From NCBI RefSeq assembly GCF_029433855.1, contig NZ_JAROAU010000004.1, forward strand, positions 63,458-127,457: a stretch of DNA of 64,000 nt. Reading direction: 5' to 3'. The position numbers and the translations under genes are program-made. Below are positions 11,553-22,394 of the stretch, in pieces (the stretch's first letter is position 1; each line of letters opens with the position of its first letter). This DNA comes from Candidatus Kosakonia sp. 282A-S69 (GTDB lineage: Bacteria; Pseudomonadota; Gammaproteobacteria; Enterobacterales; Enterobacteriaceae). The notes under the pieces were generated by a model. The model was not told the origin of the DNA, did no database searches, and saw nothing but the letters and a program-made list of their open reading frames with translations.

Positions 11553-14459
11553 TTATTGATGCGTGACGACAATCAGACGCAGCGCGTCGAGACGCCAGCT
11601 TGCCTGCGCCAGGCTCTCCATTACCTGCAGGCGGTTGCTCTCGATCGCTTCCAGTTCGTCATCACGAATGTTCGGGTTGACGGCTTTCAGCGCTTCCAGA
11701 CGCGCCAGCTCAGCAGAGAGCTTCTCATCGGCTTCGCGGCGCGCAGATTCAATCAGCGCCTTCGCAGCGTCAGCCACCTGGGCTTCACCTTTTTGCAGGA
11801 TGGTATGCACTTCCTGCTGGACGGCGTTGACCAGTTTGCTGCCCGTGTGGCGGTTTACCGCGCTCAGCTGACGGTTAAAGGTCTCAAACTCCACTTGCGC
11901 AGCGAGGTTGTTACCGTTTTTATCCACCAGCAGACGGATCGGCGTCGAGGGCAGGAAGCGGTTGAGCTGCAGCTGCTTCGGTGCCTGCGCTTCGACCACA
12001 TAGATCAGCTCTACCAGCAGCGTGCCGACCGGTAAGGCTTTATTCTTCAGCAGTGAAATGGTGCTGCTGCCAGTGTCACCGGAGAGGATCAGATCCAGAC
12101 CGTTACGGATGATGGGATGCTCCCAGGTGACAAATTGCGCATCTTCGCGCGTCAGCGCCACATCACGCTCAAAGGTGATGGTGCAGCCATCTTCCGGCAG
12201 CCCGGGGAAGTCCGGCACCAGCATATGATCTGACGGTGTCAGGACGATCATGTTCTCGCCGCGATCGTCCTGGTTTATGCCGACGATATCAAACAGGTTC
12301 ATGGCGAAGGCGATAAGCGCGGTGTCGTCATCCTGCTCGGCGATGCTGTCGGCCAGCGCCTGCGCTTTTTCGCCGCCGTTGGAGTGGATCTCCAGCAGGC
12401 GGTCGCGGCCCTGCTCCAGCTGCGCTTTCAGCTCATCATGCTGCGCGCGGCACGTTTTAATCAGATCGTCAAAACCTTCGCTGTTTTCCGGCGCGGCCAG
12501 GTAGTTAATCAGCTCGCCGTGCACGCTGTCATAGATCGCGCGACCGGTCGGGCAGGTGTGTTCAAACGCGTCCAGCCCTTCGTGGAACCAGCGCACCAGC
12601 ACCGACTGCGCGGTTTTCTCAAGGTACGGCACGTGGATCTGGATGTCGTGCGCCTGGCCAATACGATCCAGACGGCCGATACGCTGCTCAAGCAGATCCG
12701 GATTGAAGGGGAGGTCGAACATCACCAGATGGCTGGCGAACTGGAAGTTACGCCCTTCAGAACCGATTTCGGAGCAGAGCAGCACCTGCGCGCCGCTATC
12801 CTCTTCCGAGAACCATGCCGCGGCGCGGTCGCGTTCAATAATTGACATCCCTTCATGGAACACCGCTGCACGGATGCCTTCGCGCTCGCGCAGAACCTGT
12901 TCCAGTTGCAAAGCGGTCGCCGCTTTGGCGCAGATCACCAGCACCTTCTGCGAGCGGTGGCTGGTGAGGTAGCCCATCAGCCACTCGACGCGCGGATCGA
13001 AGTTCCACCAGGTGCCGCTGTCGCCTTCAAACTCCTGGTAGATCTGCTCCGGGTAGAGCATGTCGCGGGCGCGCTCTTCCTGGCTTTTACGCGCACCCAT
13101 AATGCCGGAGACCTTAATCGCCGTCTGGTACTGGGTCGGCAGCGGCAGCTTCACCGTGTGCAGTTCGCGTTTCGGGAAGCCCTTCACCCCGTTACGGGTG
13201 TTGCGGAACAGCACGCGGCTGGTGCCGTGGCGATCCATCAGCATGGCGATCAGCTCCTGGCGCGCATCGGCAGCGCCGTCGCGATCGCTGTTCGCAGTTT
13301 GCAGCAGAGGCTCGATATCCTGCTCGCCCACCAGCTCGCTCAGCATATTGAGATCGTCATTGCTCAGGCGCTCGCCCGCCAGCAGCAGCGCGACGGCATC
13401 GGCCACCGGACGGTAGTTCTGTTGCTCTTCAACAAACTGGGCGAAATCATGGAAACGGTTCGGATCGAGCAGGCGCAGACGCGCAAAGTGGCTCTCCATA
13501 CCGAGCTGTTCCGGCGTCGCGGTCAGCAGCAGAACGCCCGGCACGCGCTCGGCCAGCTGTTCAATGGCGAGGTATTCACGGCTCGCCTCTTTTTCGCTCC
13601 ACACCAGGTGGTGTGCTTCATCGACCACCAGCAGATCCCACTCGGCATCGCAGAGGTGTTCAAGGCGCTGCTTGCTGCGGCGCACGAAATCAAGGGAGCA
13701 GATCACCAGCTGTTCGGTTTCGAACGGGTTATCGCTATCGTGCTGCGCTTCGGCATAACGATCGTCATCAAACAGCGCAAAGCGCAGGTTGAAGCGGCGC
13801 AGCATCTCAACCAGCCACTGGTGTTGCAGGGTTTCCGGCACCACGATCAGCACACGCTCGGCGGCACCCGCCAGCAGCTGCTGATGCAGGATCATCCCGG
13901 CTTCAATGGTTTTGCCCAGCCCCACTTCATCGGCCAGCAGCACGCGCGGCGCATGGCGACGGCCCACGTCATGGGCGATGTGCAACTGGTGCGGAATCAG
14001 ATTCGTACGCTGCCCGCGCAGGCCGCTCCACGGCATGCGGTACTGCTCACTCTGGTATTTCCGCGCGCGGTAGCGCAGCGCGAAACGGTCCATGCGATCA
14101 ATCTGCCCGGCGAAAAGGCGATCCTGCGGCTTGCTGAACACCAGCTTGCTGTCGAGCAGCACTTCACGCAGCACCACGTTGCTCTCCCCGGTATCAAGAC
14201 GTGTACCGGTATAGGCGAGCAGACCGTTCTCTTCGTTGACTTCATCAATAGTGAGCTGCCAACCGTCGTGACTGGTGATGGTGTCACCGGGATTGAACAT
14301 AACGCGCGTGACCGGAGAGTCGCTGCGGGCATAGAGGCGATTTTCACCGGTGGCGGGGAAAAGCAGGGTGACCGTGCGCGCGTCCATCGCAACGACAGTA
14401 CCAAGTCCAAGCTCGCTTTCCGTATCGCTGATCCAGCGTTGACCAAGTGTAAAGGGCAT
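11553..14459 (-). CDS. rapA: RapA (HepA), RNA polymerase-recycling SWI2/SNF2 ATPase
   Basis: An ATP-dependent Swi2/Snf2 translocase that binds core RNA polymerase and helps recycle it after transcription. Its 968 residues equal the E. coli length. Two N-terminal Tudor-like domains precede the ATPase core. Visible helicase motifs are [12 protein letters not shown] (Walker A, near residue 180), DEAHHL (Walker B), TATPEQ (motif III), and in the second lobe [12 protein letters not shown] and [11 protein letters not shown] (motifs V and VI). A helical C-terminal region follows. It lies downstream of polB, separated by 146 bases, and upstream of rluA. Confidence 0.98.
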   Translation of the reverse strand: MPFTLGQRWISDTESELGLGTVVAMDARTVTLLFPATGENRLYARSDSPVTRVMFNPGDTITSHDGWQLTIDEVNEENGLLAYTGTRLDTGESNVVLREVLLDSKLVFSKPQDRLFAGQIDRMDRFALRYRARKYQSEQYRMPWSGLRGQRTNLIPHQLHIAHDVGRRHAPRVLLADEVGLGKTIEAGMILHQQLLAGAAERVLIVVPETLQHQWLVEMLRRFNLRFALFDDDRYAEAQHDSDNPFETEQLVICSLDFVRRSKQRLEHLCDAEWDLLVVDEAHHLVWSEKEASREYLAIEQLAERVPGVLLLTATPEQLGMESHFARLRLLDPNRFHDFAQFVEEQQNYRPVADAVALLLAGERLSNDDLNMLSELVGEQDIEPLLQTANSDRDGAADARQELIAMLMDRHGTSRVLFRNTRNGVKGFPKRELHTVKLPLPTQYQTAIKVSGIMGARKSQEERARDMLYPEQIYQEFEGDSGTWWNFDPRVEWLMGYLTSHRSQKVLVICAKAATALQLEQVLREREGIRAAVFHEGMSIIERDRAAAWFSEEDSGAQVLLCSEIGSEGRNFQFASHLVMFDLPFNPDLLEQRIGRLDRIGQAHDIQIHVPYLEKTAQSVLVRWFHEGLDAFEHTCPTGRAIYDSVHGELINYLAAPENSEGFDDLIKTCRAQHDELKAQLEQGRDRLLEIHSNGGEKAQALADSIAEQDDDTALIAFAMNLFDIVGINQDDRGENMIVLTPSDHMLVPDFPGLPEDGCTITFERDVALTREDAQFVTWEHPIIRNGLDLILSGDTGSSTISLLKNKALPVGTLLVELIYVVEAQAPKQLQLNRFLPSTPIRLLVDKNGNNLAAQVEFETFNRQLSAVNRHTGSKLVNAVQQEVHTILQKGEAQVADAAKALIESARREADEKLSAELARLEALKAVNPNIRDDELEAIESNRLQVMESLAQASWRLDALRLIVVTHQ

Positions 14460-14605
14460 AAATGAACTCTAATCTCTAATTGCAGGCAATAGTTCGTCAC
14501 CGCCTGGCGACAGGCGGGCGGATAAATTTGGGACCAGAAAAAGGAAGGGCGCTATGGTACTGGAACCAACTTCGTTCGTATAGACCGATTCGTGCAGCAC
14601 CACGG

Positions 14606-16963
14606 TCAGAATAGCCCCAGCTGCCCTGTCATCAGTGTAGCAAAGTCATCGTCAAGGAAAGGGAGGATCCCATCGGCGACCGGCTGCAACTGCTTCGTTA
14701 AATAGTGATCGTAATCGAGCGGCGAGCGCTGGTAATCGACCGGTTCCGGGCCACTGGTGGTCCAGAGATACTTAATCGTGCCGCGATTCTGATACTGCGG
14801 TGCGCGCCCGCGCTTCTGGTTCTCCTCGTCGGCAAGACGGGCGGCGCGCACGTGCGGCGGCACATTGCGCTCATACTCCGCCAGTGGGCGGCGCAGGCGC
14901 TTGCGGTAGACCAGCTGTGCGTCAAGCTCGCCCGCCATCAGGCTGGCGATGGTCTCGCGGACATAATCCTGATACGGCTCGTTGCGAAAAATACGCAGAT
15001 AGAGCGACTGCTGAAACTGCTGCGCCAGCGGCGTCCAGTCGGTGCGCACCGTCTCAAGACCCTTAAACACCATGCGCTGCGTATCGCCCTCCTGAATCAT
15101 CCCGGCGTAGCGCTTTTTGCTTCCCTGATCCGTACCGCGAATGGTCGGCATCAAAAAGCGACAAAAATGGGTTTCGAACTCCAGCTCCAGCGCGCTCTCC
15201 AGCCCTTGCTGTTGCAGATGCGACGTCCACCAGCGGTTAACCGTTTCGACCAGATGCTGGCCAATTTCCGCCGCCGCCTCTTCACTGTGCTGATGCTTAA
15301 GCCAGACGAAGGTGGAGTCCGTATCGCCATAGATCACGTCATACCCTTCGGCTTCAATCAGCGCTTTGGTTTGCAGCATGATCTGGTGCCCGCGCATGGT
15401 GATCGACGAGGCGAGCCGCGGATCAAAGAAGCGACAGGCGGTGGTACCGAGCACGCCGTAGAAGGCGTTCATAATGATCTTCAGCGCCTGCGACAGCGGC
15501 TTATTGCCCTGCCGCTTTGCCTCATCGCGCCCGTGCCAGATCTGCCCGACAATCTCCGGCAGGCAGTGCTTCTGCCGTGAAAACCACGCGCCGAGAAACC
15601 CCTCGGTGCTGTGCGCCGCGTCAGGCTGCGCCAGCCCCTCAATCAGGCCGACCGGATCGATAAGATAGGTGCGGATAATCGACGGGTAGAGGCTTTTGTA
15701 ATCCAGCACCAGGACCGAATCATAGAGGCCCGGACGCGAATCCATCACATAGCCGCCGGGGCTGGCCTGCGGTGCGACATCGCCGAGATTCGGTGCCACG
15801 TAACCGGCGCGGTGCATGCGCGGAAAATAGAGGTGGCTAAAGGCGGCGACCGAGCCGCCGTGGCGGTCGACGGGCAGGCCGTTGACCGTTGCGCGTTCCA
15901 GCAAGAAGGGCATGATCTCCGTCTTGTGGAAGATGCGTGTTACCAGCTCGCAATCCTTCAGGTTATAAGTGGCGAGCGCGGGCTTATCTTCGGCGAAGCG
16001 GCGATTGATCTCATCCATACGATCCCACGGGTTGTCGATCGCTTTCCCCTCGCCGAGCAGCTCGCGCGATACCGATTCCAGCGAGAAGGAGGAGAAGCTC
16101 CAGAAGGCGGACTTCAGTGCGTCGATGCCGTCAATAATCAAGCGTCCCGGTGCCTGGGCAAAGAAGACGCCGTTTTTAAAGCCGTGCTCGCGCCACTCCA
16201 GCTCGCTGCCGTTGCGCCCGAGGGTCAGCGGCACGCGGTAACGCTCGGCGCTCTTTTGCAGCACTTTCAAATCGAACTGCACCACATTCCAGCCAATCAG
16301 CACGTCGGGATCGTGCTCGGCAAACCAGGCGTTAAGCTTCTCCAGTAGCTGCGGGCGGCTGGCGACGTAGATAAGATCGAAATCGAGCCCCTGCGCATCG
16401 CCATTCTCCGGGCCGAGCATGTAGACCGTGCGCTGGCCGCACCCCTCAAGGCCGATGCAGTAGAGCTCGCCGTGGCGGGTGGTTTCAATATCCAGCGACA
16501 CCCACTTCAGGGGCGGGCGATAGTGCGGGCTCGGTTTCAGGCGCGCATTGACCAGCGCGTTACCGCGCCGTTCGCCCTCAACCCATACCGGGGCGGTGAT
16601 AAAGCGCTCCATCAAATAGCGCTCCGGCGGGCGGACATCGCCTTCATAGAGAGTGACGCCGCCTTCGCGCAGCAGCTTCTCAAAACGCATTAATTGACGA
16701 TGGGCGCGGCAGTAGAGACCCATTACGGGCCGACGGTGAAAATCGTTAAGGGAGAGCGGAGTTAAGCGCCAGTTGTGCTCATCGCGCAGCAGCGCGCGGG
16801 CTTTGTCGGCCTGCTCAGCGGGAATAAAGGCAACGGACTCCTGCGGCGGTAGCACCACACGCAACGGGCCGTTGTCGGTGGCGAGCCAGAGTTCGATCTC
16901 CGTCCCGTCCGGCGTATCCCGCCAGTGACGGGTTAAAATAAAGCCTTCTTGCGCCTGCGCCAC
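14606..16963 (-). CDS. polB: DNA polymerase II
   Basis: A family B DNA polymerase with 3'-5' proofreading, induced by the SOS response, used in replication restart and translesion synthesis. It has 785 residues (E. coli 783). The exonuclease motif DIETT is near residue 156. The polymerase motifs [10 protein letters not shown] (motif A), [12 protein letters not shown] (motif B) and YGDTDS (motif C) are intact, and the C-terminus ends in QLGLF, the short peptide that binds the beta sliding clamp. A LexA box and a TATAAT -10 lie upstream, so it is transcribed independently of araBAD. Confidence 0.98.
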   Translation of the reverse strand: MAQAQEGFILTRHWRDTPDGTEIELWLATDNGPLRVVLPPQESVAFIPAEQADKARALLRDEHNWRLTPLSLNDFHRRPVMGLYCRAHRQLMRFEKLLREGGVTLYEGDVRPPERYLMERFITAPVWVEGERRGNALVNARLKPSPHYRPPLKWVSLDIETTRHGELYCIGLEGCGQRTVYMLGPENGDAQGLDFDLIYVASRPQLLEKLNAWFAEHDPDVLIGWNVVQFDLKVLQKSAERYRVPLTLGRNGSELEWREHGFKNGVFFAQAPGRLIIDGIDALKSAFWSFSSFSLESVSRELLGEGKAIDNPWDRMDEINRRFAEDKPALATYNLKDCELVTRIFHKTEIMPFLLERATVNGLPVDRHGGSVAAFSHLYFPRMHRAGYVAPNLGDVAPQASPGGYVMDSRPGLYDSVLVLDYKSLYPSIIRTYLIDPVGLIEGLAQPDAAHSTEGFLGAWFSRQKHCLPEIVGQIWHGRDEAKRQGNKPLSQALKIIMNAFYGVLGTTACRFFDPRLASSITMRGHQIMLQTKALIEAEGYDVIYGDTDSTFVWLKHQHSEEAAAEIGQHLVETVNRWWTSHLQQQGLESALELEFETHFCRFLMPTIRGTDQGSKKRYAGMIQEGDTQRMVFKGLETVRTDWTPLAQQFQQSLYLRIFRNEPYQDYVRETIASLMAGELDAQLVYRKRLRRPLAEYERNVPPHVRAARLADEENQKRGRAPQYQNRGTIKYLWTTSGPEPVDYQRSPLDYDHYLTKQLQPVADGILPFLDDDFATLMTGQLGLF

Positions 16964-16984
16964 AGTGTGCTCTCACTCAACCAA

Positions 16985-17009
16985 AACCAGGCGAGATTAT
17001 AGCCTGGTT
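16985..17009 (-). terminator. araBAD terminator hairpin, with a polB -10 element in its loop
   Basis: AACCAGGC (16985-16992) and GCCTGGTT (17002-17009) form an 8-bp stem. On the minus strand the stem is followed by TTTTGG, giving a terminator 29 bases after the araD stop. The 9-base loop contains TATAAT on the minus strand (17001-16996), which is the best -10 hexamer for polB; the -35 region would then fall on the LexA box. The same bases thus appear to end one transcript and start the next. Confidence 0.65.
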
Positions 17010-17021
17010 CGGTAGGTGATG

Positions 17022-17037
17022 CTGTGGTTTTATACAG
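17022..17037 (-). promoter_or_regulatory. LexA-binding SOS box of polB
   Basis: CTGTGGTTTTATACAG fits the LexA consensus CTG-N10-CAG with full CTGT/ACAG half-sites. Read on the minus strand, its core matches the E. coli polB (dinA) SOS box apart from flanking bases. It abuts the araD stop codon and covers the expected -35 position of the polB promoter, so LexA would block initiation until DNA damage. Confidence 0.9.
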
Positions 17038-17733
17038 CTATTGTCCGTAATAGGCCTTCGCGCCATGTTTACGTAAATAGTGCTTATCCAGCAGCGTCTG
17101 CTGCATGGCGGGCAGCTGCGGATTGAGCTGGCGGCTGAAAATCCCCATGTAGGCGACCTCTTCCAGCACAATGGCGTTATGCACCGCGTCATCGGCGTTT
17201 TTCCCCCAGGCAAACGGCCCGTGAGAGTGCACCAGCACACCGGGCATCTGCGCCGCGTCGATACCCTTTTTCTCGAAGGTTTCAACAATCACATTACCGG
17301 TTTCCCACTCATATTCACCGTTGATCTCCTCATCGCGCATTTTGCGCGTACAGGGGATCTCGCCATAAAAGTAGTCAGCGTGGGTGGTGCCGGTTGCCGG
17401 AATAGGTTGCCCGGCCTGCGCCCAGATGGTGGCGTGGCGCGAATGGGTGTGGACAATGCCGCCAATGGTCGGAAACGCCTGGTAGAGCAAGCGGTGGGTA
17501 GGGGTATCGGAAGAGGGCTTTTTCGTCCCCTCGACCACCTCGCCGGTGGCGATATCGACCACTACCATATCCTCGGCAGTCATCACGCTGTAGTCGACAC
17601 CGGAGGGTTTGATCACCAGCACACCGCGCGTGCGGTCGACGGCGCTGACGTTGCCCCAGGTCAGAGTGACCAGATTATGTTTTGGCAGTGCCAGGTTGGC
17701 TTCCAGCACCTGCCGTTTGAGATCGTCGAGCAT
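17038..17733 (-). CDS. araD: L-ribulose-5-phosphate 4-epimerase
   Basis: Converts L-ribulose 5-phosphate to D-xylulose 5-phosphate, the last step of arabinose catabolism before the pentose phosphate pathway. It has 231 residues, the usual class II aldolase/epimerase length. Zinc-ligand histidines lie in THSRHATIW near residue 97 and in [10 protein letters not shown] near residue 170. A paralogous UlaF or SgbE would be possible by sequence alone, but the position after araA and araB decides for AraD. A 138-base gap filled with REP repeats separates it from araA. Confidence 0.97.
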   Translation of the reverse strand: MLDDLKRQVLEANLALPKHNLVTLTWGNVSAVDRTRGVLVIKPSGVDYSVMTAEDMVVVDIATGEVVEGTKKPSSDTPTHRLLYQAFPTIGGIVHTHSRHATIWAQAGQPIPATGTTHADYFYGEIPCTRKMRDEEINGEYEWETGNVIVETFEKKGIDAAQMPGVLVHSHGPFAWGKNADDAVHNAIVLEEVAYMGIFSRQLNPQLPAMQQTLLDKHYLRKHGAKAYYGQ

Positions 17734-17742
17734 CGGTTTCTC

Positions 17743-17865
17743 CTGTATCGCCGGATAGCGCAGTGCTTATCCGGCCTACGGGTTCGTTTCATCTGTATCG
17801 CCGGATGGCGCTGCGCTTATCCGGCCAGTGGGTGTGTAGGCCCGGTAAACGGCGTGGTACCGGGC
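17743..17865. repeat. Cluster of REP-type palindromes between araA and araD
   Basis: Two REP-like palindromes in the same orientation (17750-17779 and 17800-17826) share the core GCCGGAT...CTTATCCGGCC and sit in a direct repeat with a 50-base period that begins CTGTATCGCCGGAT at 17743 and 17793. A third stem follows (GCCCGGTA at 17840-17847 with TACCGGGC at 17858-17865). Such repeats are typical of enterobacterial intergenic DNA; inside an operon they can stabilise the upstream mRNA and lower expression of the downstream gene. Confidence 0.85.
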
Positions 17866-17871
17866 ATGGGC

Positions 17872-19374
17872 TTAGCGTTTAGAGCCGTAATAGAGCTCGT
17901 TCCAGCGCAACGCATCTTTAAACGCCGGCAGGCGGGTATCGTTGTCGATCACCGTCAGCTCAATGCCGTGCAGCTCGCTGAACTGGCGCATATCATCAAG
18001 CGTCAGCGCCTGGCTGAAGACGGTATGGTGCGCGCCACCGGCGAGGATCCACGCTTCGGAGGCTGTGTTGAGATCCGGCAGCGCTTTCCACAGGGCATTC
18101 GCCACCGGCAGGTTCGGCAGATCGTGCGGCGTTTTCACCGCCTCAACGCAGTTCACCAGCAGGCGGAAGCGATCCCCCAGATCGATCAGGCTGGCGTTGA
18201 TCGCCGGACCCGTTTTGGTGGAGAAGATAAGACGTGCCGGATCGGCCTTGCCGCCGATGCCGAGATACTGCACATCCAGCGTCGGTTTTTCGTCGAGAGC
18301 GATAGAAGGGCACACTTCCAGCATATGCGAGCCGAGCACCAGGTCGTTGCCATTCTCAAAGTGGTAGGTGTAATCCTCCATAAAGGAGGTACCGCCGTTC
18401 AGCCCGCCGGACATCACCTTCATAATGCGCAGCAGGGCTGCGGTCTTCCAGTCGCCTTCGCCGGCAAAGCCGTAGCCCTGCTGCATCAGGCGCTGCACCG
18501 CCAGGCCCGGTAGCTGTTTCAGGCCATGCAGATCTTCAAAAGTGGTCGTGAAGGCGTGGAAGCCGCCCTCTTCTAAGAAGCGTTTCAGGCCAAGCTCAAT
18601 ACGCGCGGCATCAATCACGTTCTGGCGTTTATCGCCGTTTACCTGCGCGGCCGCGGTCAGGCGGTAGCTGCTCTCATACTCATCGACCAGCGCATTGATA
18701 TCGCCGTCGCTCACGGCATTCACCACCTGCACCAGATCGCCAACGCCCCAGGTGTTCACCGAGAAGCCGAACTTGATCTGCGCGGCCACTTTATCGCCGT
18801 CGGTCACCGCCACTTCGCGCATGTTGTCGCCAAAGCGCACCACTTTCAGGTGACGGGTATCCTGTTTGGAAACCGCCTGGCGCATCCACGCGCCGATGCG
18901 GGCATGAGCCTGTTTATCCTGCCAGTGGCCGGTAACCACGCTGTGCTGCTGACGCATACGTGCGCCGATAAAGCCAAATTCGCGGCCGCCGTGCGCGGTC
19001 TGGTTCAGGTTCATAAAGTCCATATCGATGCTGTCCCACGGCAGGGAGGCATTGAACTGGGTATGGAACTGCAGCAGCGGTTTGTTGAGGATCGCGAGGC
19101 CGTTGATCCACATTTTCGCCGGCGAGAAGGTGTGCAGCCACACCACCAGCCCGGCGCATTTATCGTCATAGTTGGCATCGCGGCAGATGGCGGTGATCTC
19201 ATCCGGCGTCGTTCCCAGCGGTTTCAGCGTCAGTTTGCAGGGCAGTTTCGCCTCTGCGTTGAGGGCGTTAACCACCTGCTCGGCATGATGCGTCACCTGC
19301 TTCAGGGCTTCCGGCCCGTACAGGTGCTGGCTGCCAATAACGAACCAAATTTCATACTTGTCGAAAATAGTCAT
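17872..19374 (-). CDS. araA: L-arabinose isomerase
   Basis: Isomerises L-arabinose to L-ribulose in the cytoplasm, as a Mn2+-dependent hexamer. It has 500 residues, the same as E. coli AraA. The metal-binding region around [15 protein letters not shown] (Glu306 region) and [11 protein letters not shown] (Glu333 region) is intact, and a late histidine in GGAHHTVFS completes the site. It begins 10 bases after the araB stop, so the two are one transcript. A REP cluster follows before araD. Confidence 0.98.
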   Translation of the reverse strand: MTIFDKYEIWFVIGSQHLYGPEALKQVTHHAEQVVNALNAEAKLPCKLTLKPLGTTPDEITAICRDANYDDKCAGLVVWLHTFSPAKMWINGLAILNKPLLQFHTQFNASLPWDSIDMDFMNLNQTAHGGREFGFIGARMRQQHSVVTGHWQDKQAHARIGAWMRQAVSKQDTRHLKVVRFGDNMREVAVTDGDKVAAQIKFGFSVNTWGVGDLVQVVNAVSDGDINALVDEYESSYRLTAAAQVNGDKRQNVIDAARIELGLKRFLEEGGFHAFTTTFEDLHGLKQLPGLAVQRLMQQGYGFAGEGDWKTAALLRIMKVMSGGLNGGTSFMEDYTYHFENGNDLVLGSHMLEVCPSIALDEKPTLDVQYLGIGGKADPARLIFSTKTGPAINASLIDLGDRFRLLVNCVEAVKTPHDLPNLPVANALWKALPDLNTASEAWILAGGAHHTVFSQALTLDDMRQFSELHGIELTVIDNDTRLPAFKDALRWNELYYGSKR

Positions 19375-19384
19375 GATCGTGTCC

Positions 19385-21085
19385 TTAATGGGTTAACGCG
19401 GCCGGCGAAACTGTCGCGGCTGAAGGGAGATAGTGCTGCTCGGCGCTGACGGCCCACTGCTGATAGCGGCGATAGAGCCGTTCAAACTGCTGCGCCTGTC
19501 CCGAAGGCTGGAGCGTTTTCTCGATGGCGCTCGCCATCTTCTGCTGCGCAGCCGGGATATCTGCGTGCACTTCGGCGGCGACGGCGGCGAAGATGGCCGC
19601 GCCCAGCGCACAGCACTGTTCAGAAGCAACGACCTGCAACGGGCGGTTGAGCACATCGCAGCAGGCCTGCATCACGCCGAGGTTTTTACGCGCGATGCCG
19701 CCAAGCGCCATCACGTTGTCAACGGCAATACCCTGTTCGGTAAAGCACTCCATAATGGCGCGGGCACCGAAGGCGGTGGCGGCAATCAGCCCGCCGAACA
19801 GCGCCGGGGCGTCGGTGGCGAGATTCAGATCGGTGATCACCCCTTTCAGGCGCTGGTTCGCGTTTGGCGTGCGGCGACCGTTGAACCAGTCGAGCACGAC
19901 CGGCAAGTGATCGAGAGAGGGATTTTTCACCCATGCGGCGGTAAGCGCCGGCAGGAGCTCTTTCTGGCTGGCTTTGATCTGCTCTTTCAGTTCCGGGTGC
20001 TGCTGTGCCAGCTGTGCCAGCTGTTCCAGCGGCCAGCCAAGGATGCGGCCAAACCAGGCGTAGATATCGCCGAAGGCAGATTGCCCCGCTTCGAGGCCGA
20101 TAAAGTCCGGCACTACGCTGCCATCAACCTGGCCGCAGATACCTTTCACCGCGCGGTCGCCGACGCTCTGTTTATCGGCAATGAGAATGTCGCAGGTGGA
20201 GGTGCCGATCACTTTCACCAGCGTATTAGGCTGTGCACCCGCGCCGACGGCGCCCATATGGCAGTCAAACGCGCCGCCCGAGATCACCACCGATTGAGAA
20301 AGCCCGAGGCGCTGTGCCCACTCGGCGGTCAGCGTGCCCACCGGGCGGTCTGCGGTAAAGGTTTCGGTAAAGAGCGGCCAGCGCAGGTGTTTATTGATAA
20401 TCGGATCGAGTTCATCAAAGAAGGCTGCGGGGGGTAAACCGCCCCAGCTTTCATGCCACAGGGATTTATGCCCGGCGCTGCAACGCCCGCGGCGGATCGC
20501 TTCCGGGCGCGTGGTGCCGGAGAGCAGGGCAGGCACCCAGTCGCACAGCTCGATCCACGAGGCGGCGGCCTGCGCCACGGCGCTGTCGGCGCGGGTAACG
20601 TGCAGGATCTTCGCCCAGAACCATTCGCTGGAGTAGATGCCGCCAATGTAGCGCGAGTAGTCGGTTTTACCTGAGGTGTGGCACAGGCGGGTGATCGCTT
20701 CCGCCTCTTCAACGGCGGTGTGATCTTTCCACAACACGAACATGGCGTTCGGGTTGTCGGCAAACTCCGGGCGCAGCGCCAGCACGCGGCCTTCGGCATC
20801 AATCGGTGCAGGGGTGGAGCCGGTGCTGTCCACGCCAATGCCTTTGATCTCTGCGCGCTGGGCGTCGCTTAACGCTGCCAGTACGCTTTTGAGCGCCGCT
20901 TCCATCGATTCGATGTAATCGCGCGGGTGATGGCGAAACTGGTTATGCGGCGCGTCGCAATAACGGCCCTCCTGCCAGCGCGGATACCACTCGACGCTGG
21001 TGGCGATCTCCGCCCCGGATGTGCAGTCTACCGCCAGCGCACGTACTGAATCGCTGCCGAAATCGAGGCCAATCGTGATTGCCAT
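19385..21085 (-). CDS. araB: L-ribulokinase
   Basis: An FGGY-family sugar kinase that phosphorylates L-ribulose with ATP. The start was set at ATG 21085, giving 566 residues as in E. coli and an N-terminus [17 protein letters not shown] with the phosphate-binding loop; the 36-residue upstream extension of the open frame is really the araBAD promoter and leader. The GGIARKN motif and the [12 protein letters not shown] helix are typical of the kinase C-terminal lobe. It is the first gene of araBAD, directly under the AraC-controlled promoter. Confidence 0.97.
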   Translation of the reverse strand: MAITIGLDFGSDSVRALAVDCTSGAEIATSVEWYPRWQEGRYCDAPHNQFRHHPRDYIESMEAALKSVLAALSDAQRAEIKGIGVDSTGSTPAPIDAEGRVLALRPEFADNPNAMFVLWKDHTAVEEAEAITRLCHTSGKTDYSRYIGGIYSSEWFWAKILHVTRADSAVAQAAASWIELCDWVPALLSGTTRPEAIRRGRCSAGHKSLWHESWGGLPPAAFFDELDPIINKHLRWPLFTETFTADRPVGTLTAEWAQRLGLSQSVVISGGAFDCHMGAVGAGAQPNTLVKVIGTSTCDILIADKQSVGDRAVKGICGQVDGSVVPDFIGLEAGQSAFGDIYAWFGRILGWPLEQLAQLAQQHPELKEQIKASQKELLPALTAAWVKNPSLDHLPVVLDWFNGRRTPNANQRLKGVITDLNLATDAPALFGGLIAATAFGARAIMECFTEQGIAVDNVMALGGIARKNLGVMQACCDVLNRPLQVVASEQCCALGAAIFAAVAAEVHADIPAAQQKMASAIEKTLQPSGQAQQFERLYRRYQQWAVSAEQHYLPSAATVSPAALTH

Positions 21086-21118
21086 GCTTAGTGCTCCATA
21101 AGAATAACCGTTAGAAAA

Positions 21119-21148
21119 ACGATAGAGATCGGCGGCGAAAACCGTCAG
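21119..21148 (-). promoter_or_regulatory. araBAD promoter
   Basis: On the minus strand, CTGACG (21148-21143) and TATCGT (21124-21119) are separated by 18 bases and align with the -35 and -10 of E. coli pBAD. Both hexamers are weak, as expected for a promoter that needs AraC bound at araI. Confidence 0.8.
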
Positions 21149-21182
21149 GCAGGATTCGCTAATCTTATGGACGAAATTGCTA
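21145..21182 (-). promoter_or_regulatory. araI1-araI2 AraC-binding half-sites
   Basis: On the minus strand, TAGCAATTTCGTCCATA (21182-21166, araI1) is followed by TTAGCGAATCCTGCCTGA (21162-21145, araI2). Both align to the E. coli half-sites with few changes; araI2 overlaps the araBAD -35 hexamer, the arrangement required for activation when arabinose is bound. Confidence 0.85.
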
Positions 21183-21192
21183 TGGCATCGCA

Positions 21193-21213
21193 AAGTGTGA
21201 CGCCGTGCAAAAA
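21193..21213. promoter_or_regulatory. CRP-binding site of the ara control region
   Basis: AAGTGTGACGCCGTGCAA contains the TGTGA half-site and a weaker second arm, and is nearly identical to the E. coli CRP site between araO1 and araI1. It would serve both araBAD and araC under catabolite control. Confidence 0.8.
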
Positions 21214-21227
21214 TTCGATGTGGACAT

Positions 21228-21268
21228 TTCTGTCACCTTTATAGACACTTTCGTTATCCGTTTTAGCC
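21228..21268. promoter_or_regulatory. araO1 operator region (araC autoregulation)
   Basis: The stretch around TTTATAGACACTTTCGTTA aligns with E. coli araO1, where AraC dimers repress the araC promoter. The exact half-site limits are inferred from position and similarity. Confidence 0.65.
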
Positions 21269-21371
21269 CCGCTTTAAGGCGTTAAAAAGGGCTTATCGCT
21301 TTTGTCTTGCGGCATCGCGTGATGACAATATTGACGCGCTCTGCCCGCCATTAGCCGGGAAATAACGGGAA

Positions 21372-21394
21372 TGACAATATGGACAATTGGTTTC
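21372..21394. promoter_or_regulatory. araO2 operator
   Basis: ATGGACAATTGGTTTCC at the right end of this segment is the reverse complement of the well-known E. coli araO2 core. It lies in the araC leader, roughly 200 bases from araI1, a spacing compatible with AraC-mediated DNA looping. Confidence 0.8.
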
Positions 21395-21422
21395 CTTGTC
21401 GGGTAGGGGAGTAATGCGTTTT

Positions 21423-22268
21423 ATGGCCGAATCTCAAAATGATCCACTGCTGCCCGGGTACTCGTTTAATGCGCACCTGGTGGCGGGACTGACGCCGATT
21501 GAATCGGAAAGCTATCTCGACTTTTTTGTTGATCGACCGCTGGGGATGAAGGGCTATATCCTCAACCTGACGGTGCGCGGTGAAGGTGTGGTGATGAACC
21601 AGGGTAAACAGTTTGTCTGCCGCCCCGGCGACATCCTGCTCTTTCCCCCCGGCGAGATTCACCACTATGGCCGCCATCCTGACGCCGAGGCGTGGTATCA
21701 CCAGTGGGTCTACTTCCGTCCGCGCGCCTACTGGCAGGAGTGGCTAAACTGGCCGACGCTCTTCGCACAAACCGGTTTTTATCGCCCGGATGATGCGCAT
21801 ATGGATCGCTTTCGCGATCTTTTCGCGCAAATTATTGATGCCGGGCAGAGTGCCGGGCGCTACGCCGAACATCTGGCGATCAACCTGCTCGAACAGCTGC
21901 TGCTGCGGCGCATGGAGGCGATTAACGAATCCCTTAATCCACCGCTTGATAACCGCGTGCGTGACGCCTGCCAGTACATCAGCGACCATCTTTCCGATAA
22001 CCATTTTGATATCGCCAGCGTCGCGCAGCACGTCTGCCTCTCGCCGTCGCGCCTGTCGCATCTCTTTCGCCAGCAGCTGGGCGTGAGCGTGCTGAGCTGG
22101 CGCGAAGATCAGCGTATCAGCCAGGCGAAACTGCTGCTCAGCACCACCCGGATGCCGATTGCCAGCGTCGGGCGCAACGTCGGCTTTGACGATCAGCTCT
22201 ACTTTTCCCGGGTATTTAAAAAATGTACCGGTGCCAGCCCGAGCGAGTTTCGTGCTGGATGTGAATGA
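21423..22268 (+). CDS. araC: AraC, arabinose-responsive transcription regulator
   Basis: Represses and activates araBAD and its own gene depending on arabinose. The N-terminal arm and cupin domain bind sugar and dimerise (GEIHHYGRH near residue 80), and the C-terminal AraC/XylS DNA-binding domain has two helix-turn-helix motifs (around [20 protein letters not shown] and [20 protein letters not shown]). I chose ATG 21423 because it gives [10 protein letters not shown] as in E. coli; an in-frame ATG at 21414 sits very close to GGGGAG and is possible. It ends at RAGCE after 281 residues, as in Salmonella, without the extra E. coli tail. Confidence 0.96.
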   Translation: MAESQNDPLLPGYSFNAHLVAGLTPIESESYLDFFVDRPLGMKGYILNLTVRGEGVVMNQGKQFVCRPGDILLFPPGEIHHYGRHPDAEAWYHQWVYFRPRAYWQEWLNWPTLFAQTGFYRPDDAHMDRFRDLFAQIIDAGQSAGRYAEHLAINLLEQLLLRRMEAINESLNPPLDNRVRDACQYISDHLSDNHFDIASVAQHVCLSPSRLSHLFRQQLGVSVLSWREDQRISQAKLLLSTTRMPIASVGRNVGFDDQLYFSRVFKKCTGASPSEFRAGCE

Positions 22269-22394
22269 AGCGTAAAGAATGGAAATAATCTGATCTTCAA
22301 TCTGACATAAGTGGTAAAGATTCAGATAATTGAAAGCTTGACGGTGGCGGAGGGGCTCCGCAGAATCCGGCGTTCAATCTGAACAGGACCCTTT

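Noticed and set aside
11556-14465. Long open frames antisense to rapA (up to 536 codons at 12855-14465)
   Set aside because: They mirror the rapA reading frame in GC-rich DNA, show no domain, and rapA itself is a complete well-conserved gene.
17743-17865. Regular repeats that could look like a CRISPR array
   Set aside because: There are only two similar units, they are REP palindromes with the typical GCCGGAT core, and no cas genes are nearby.
17080-18513. 477-codon plus-strand frame across araD and araA
   Set aside because: It spans two well-known genes and the REP repeats between them on the opposite strand; its peptide is low in recognisable structure.
19385-21193. Longer araB start at 21193
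   Set aside because: The added 36 residues would be encoded by the araBAD promoter and AraC-binding sites; ATG 21085 gives the exact family length.
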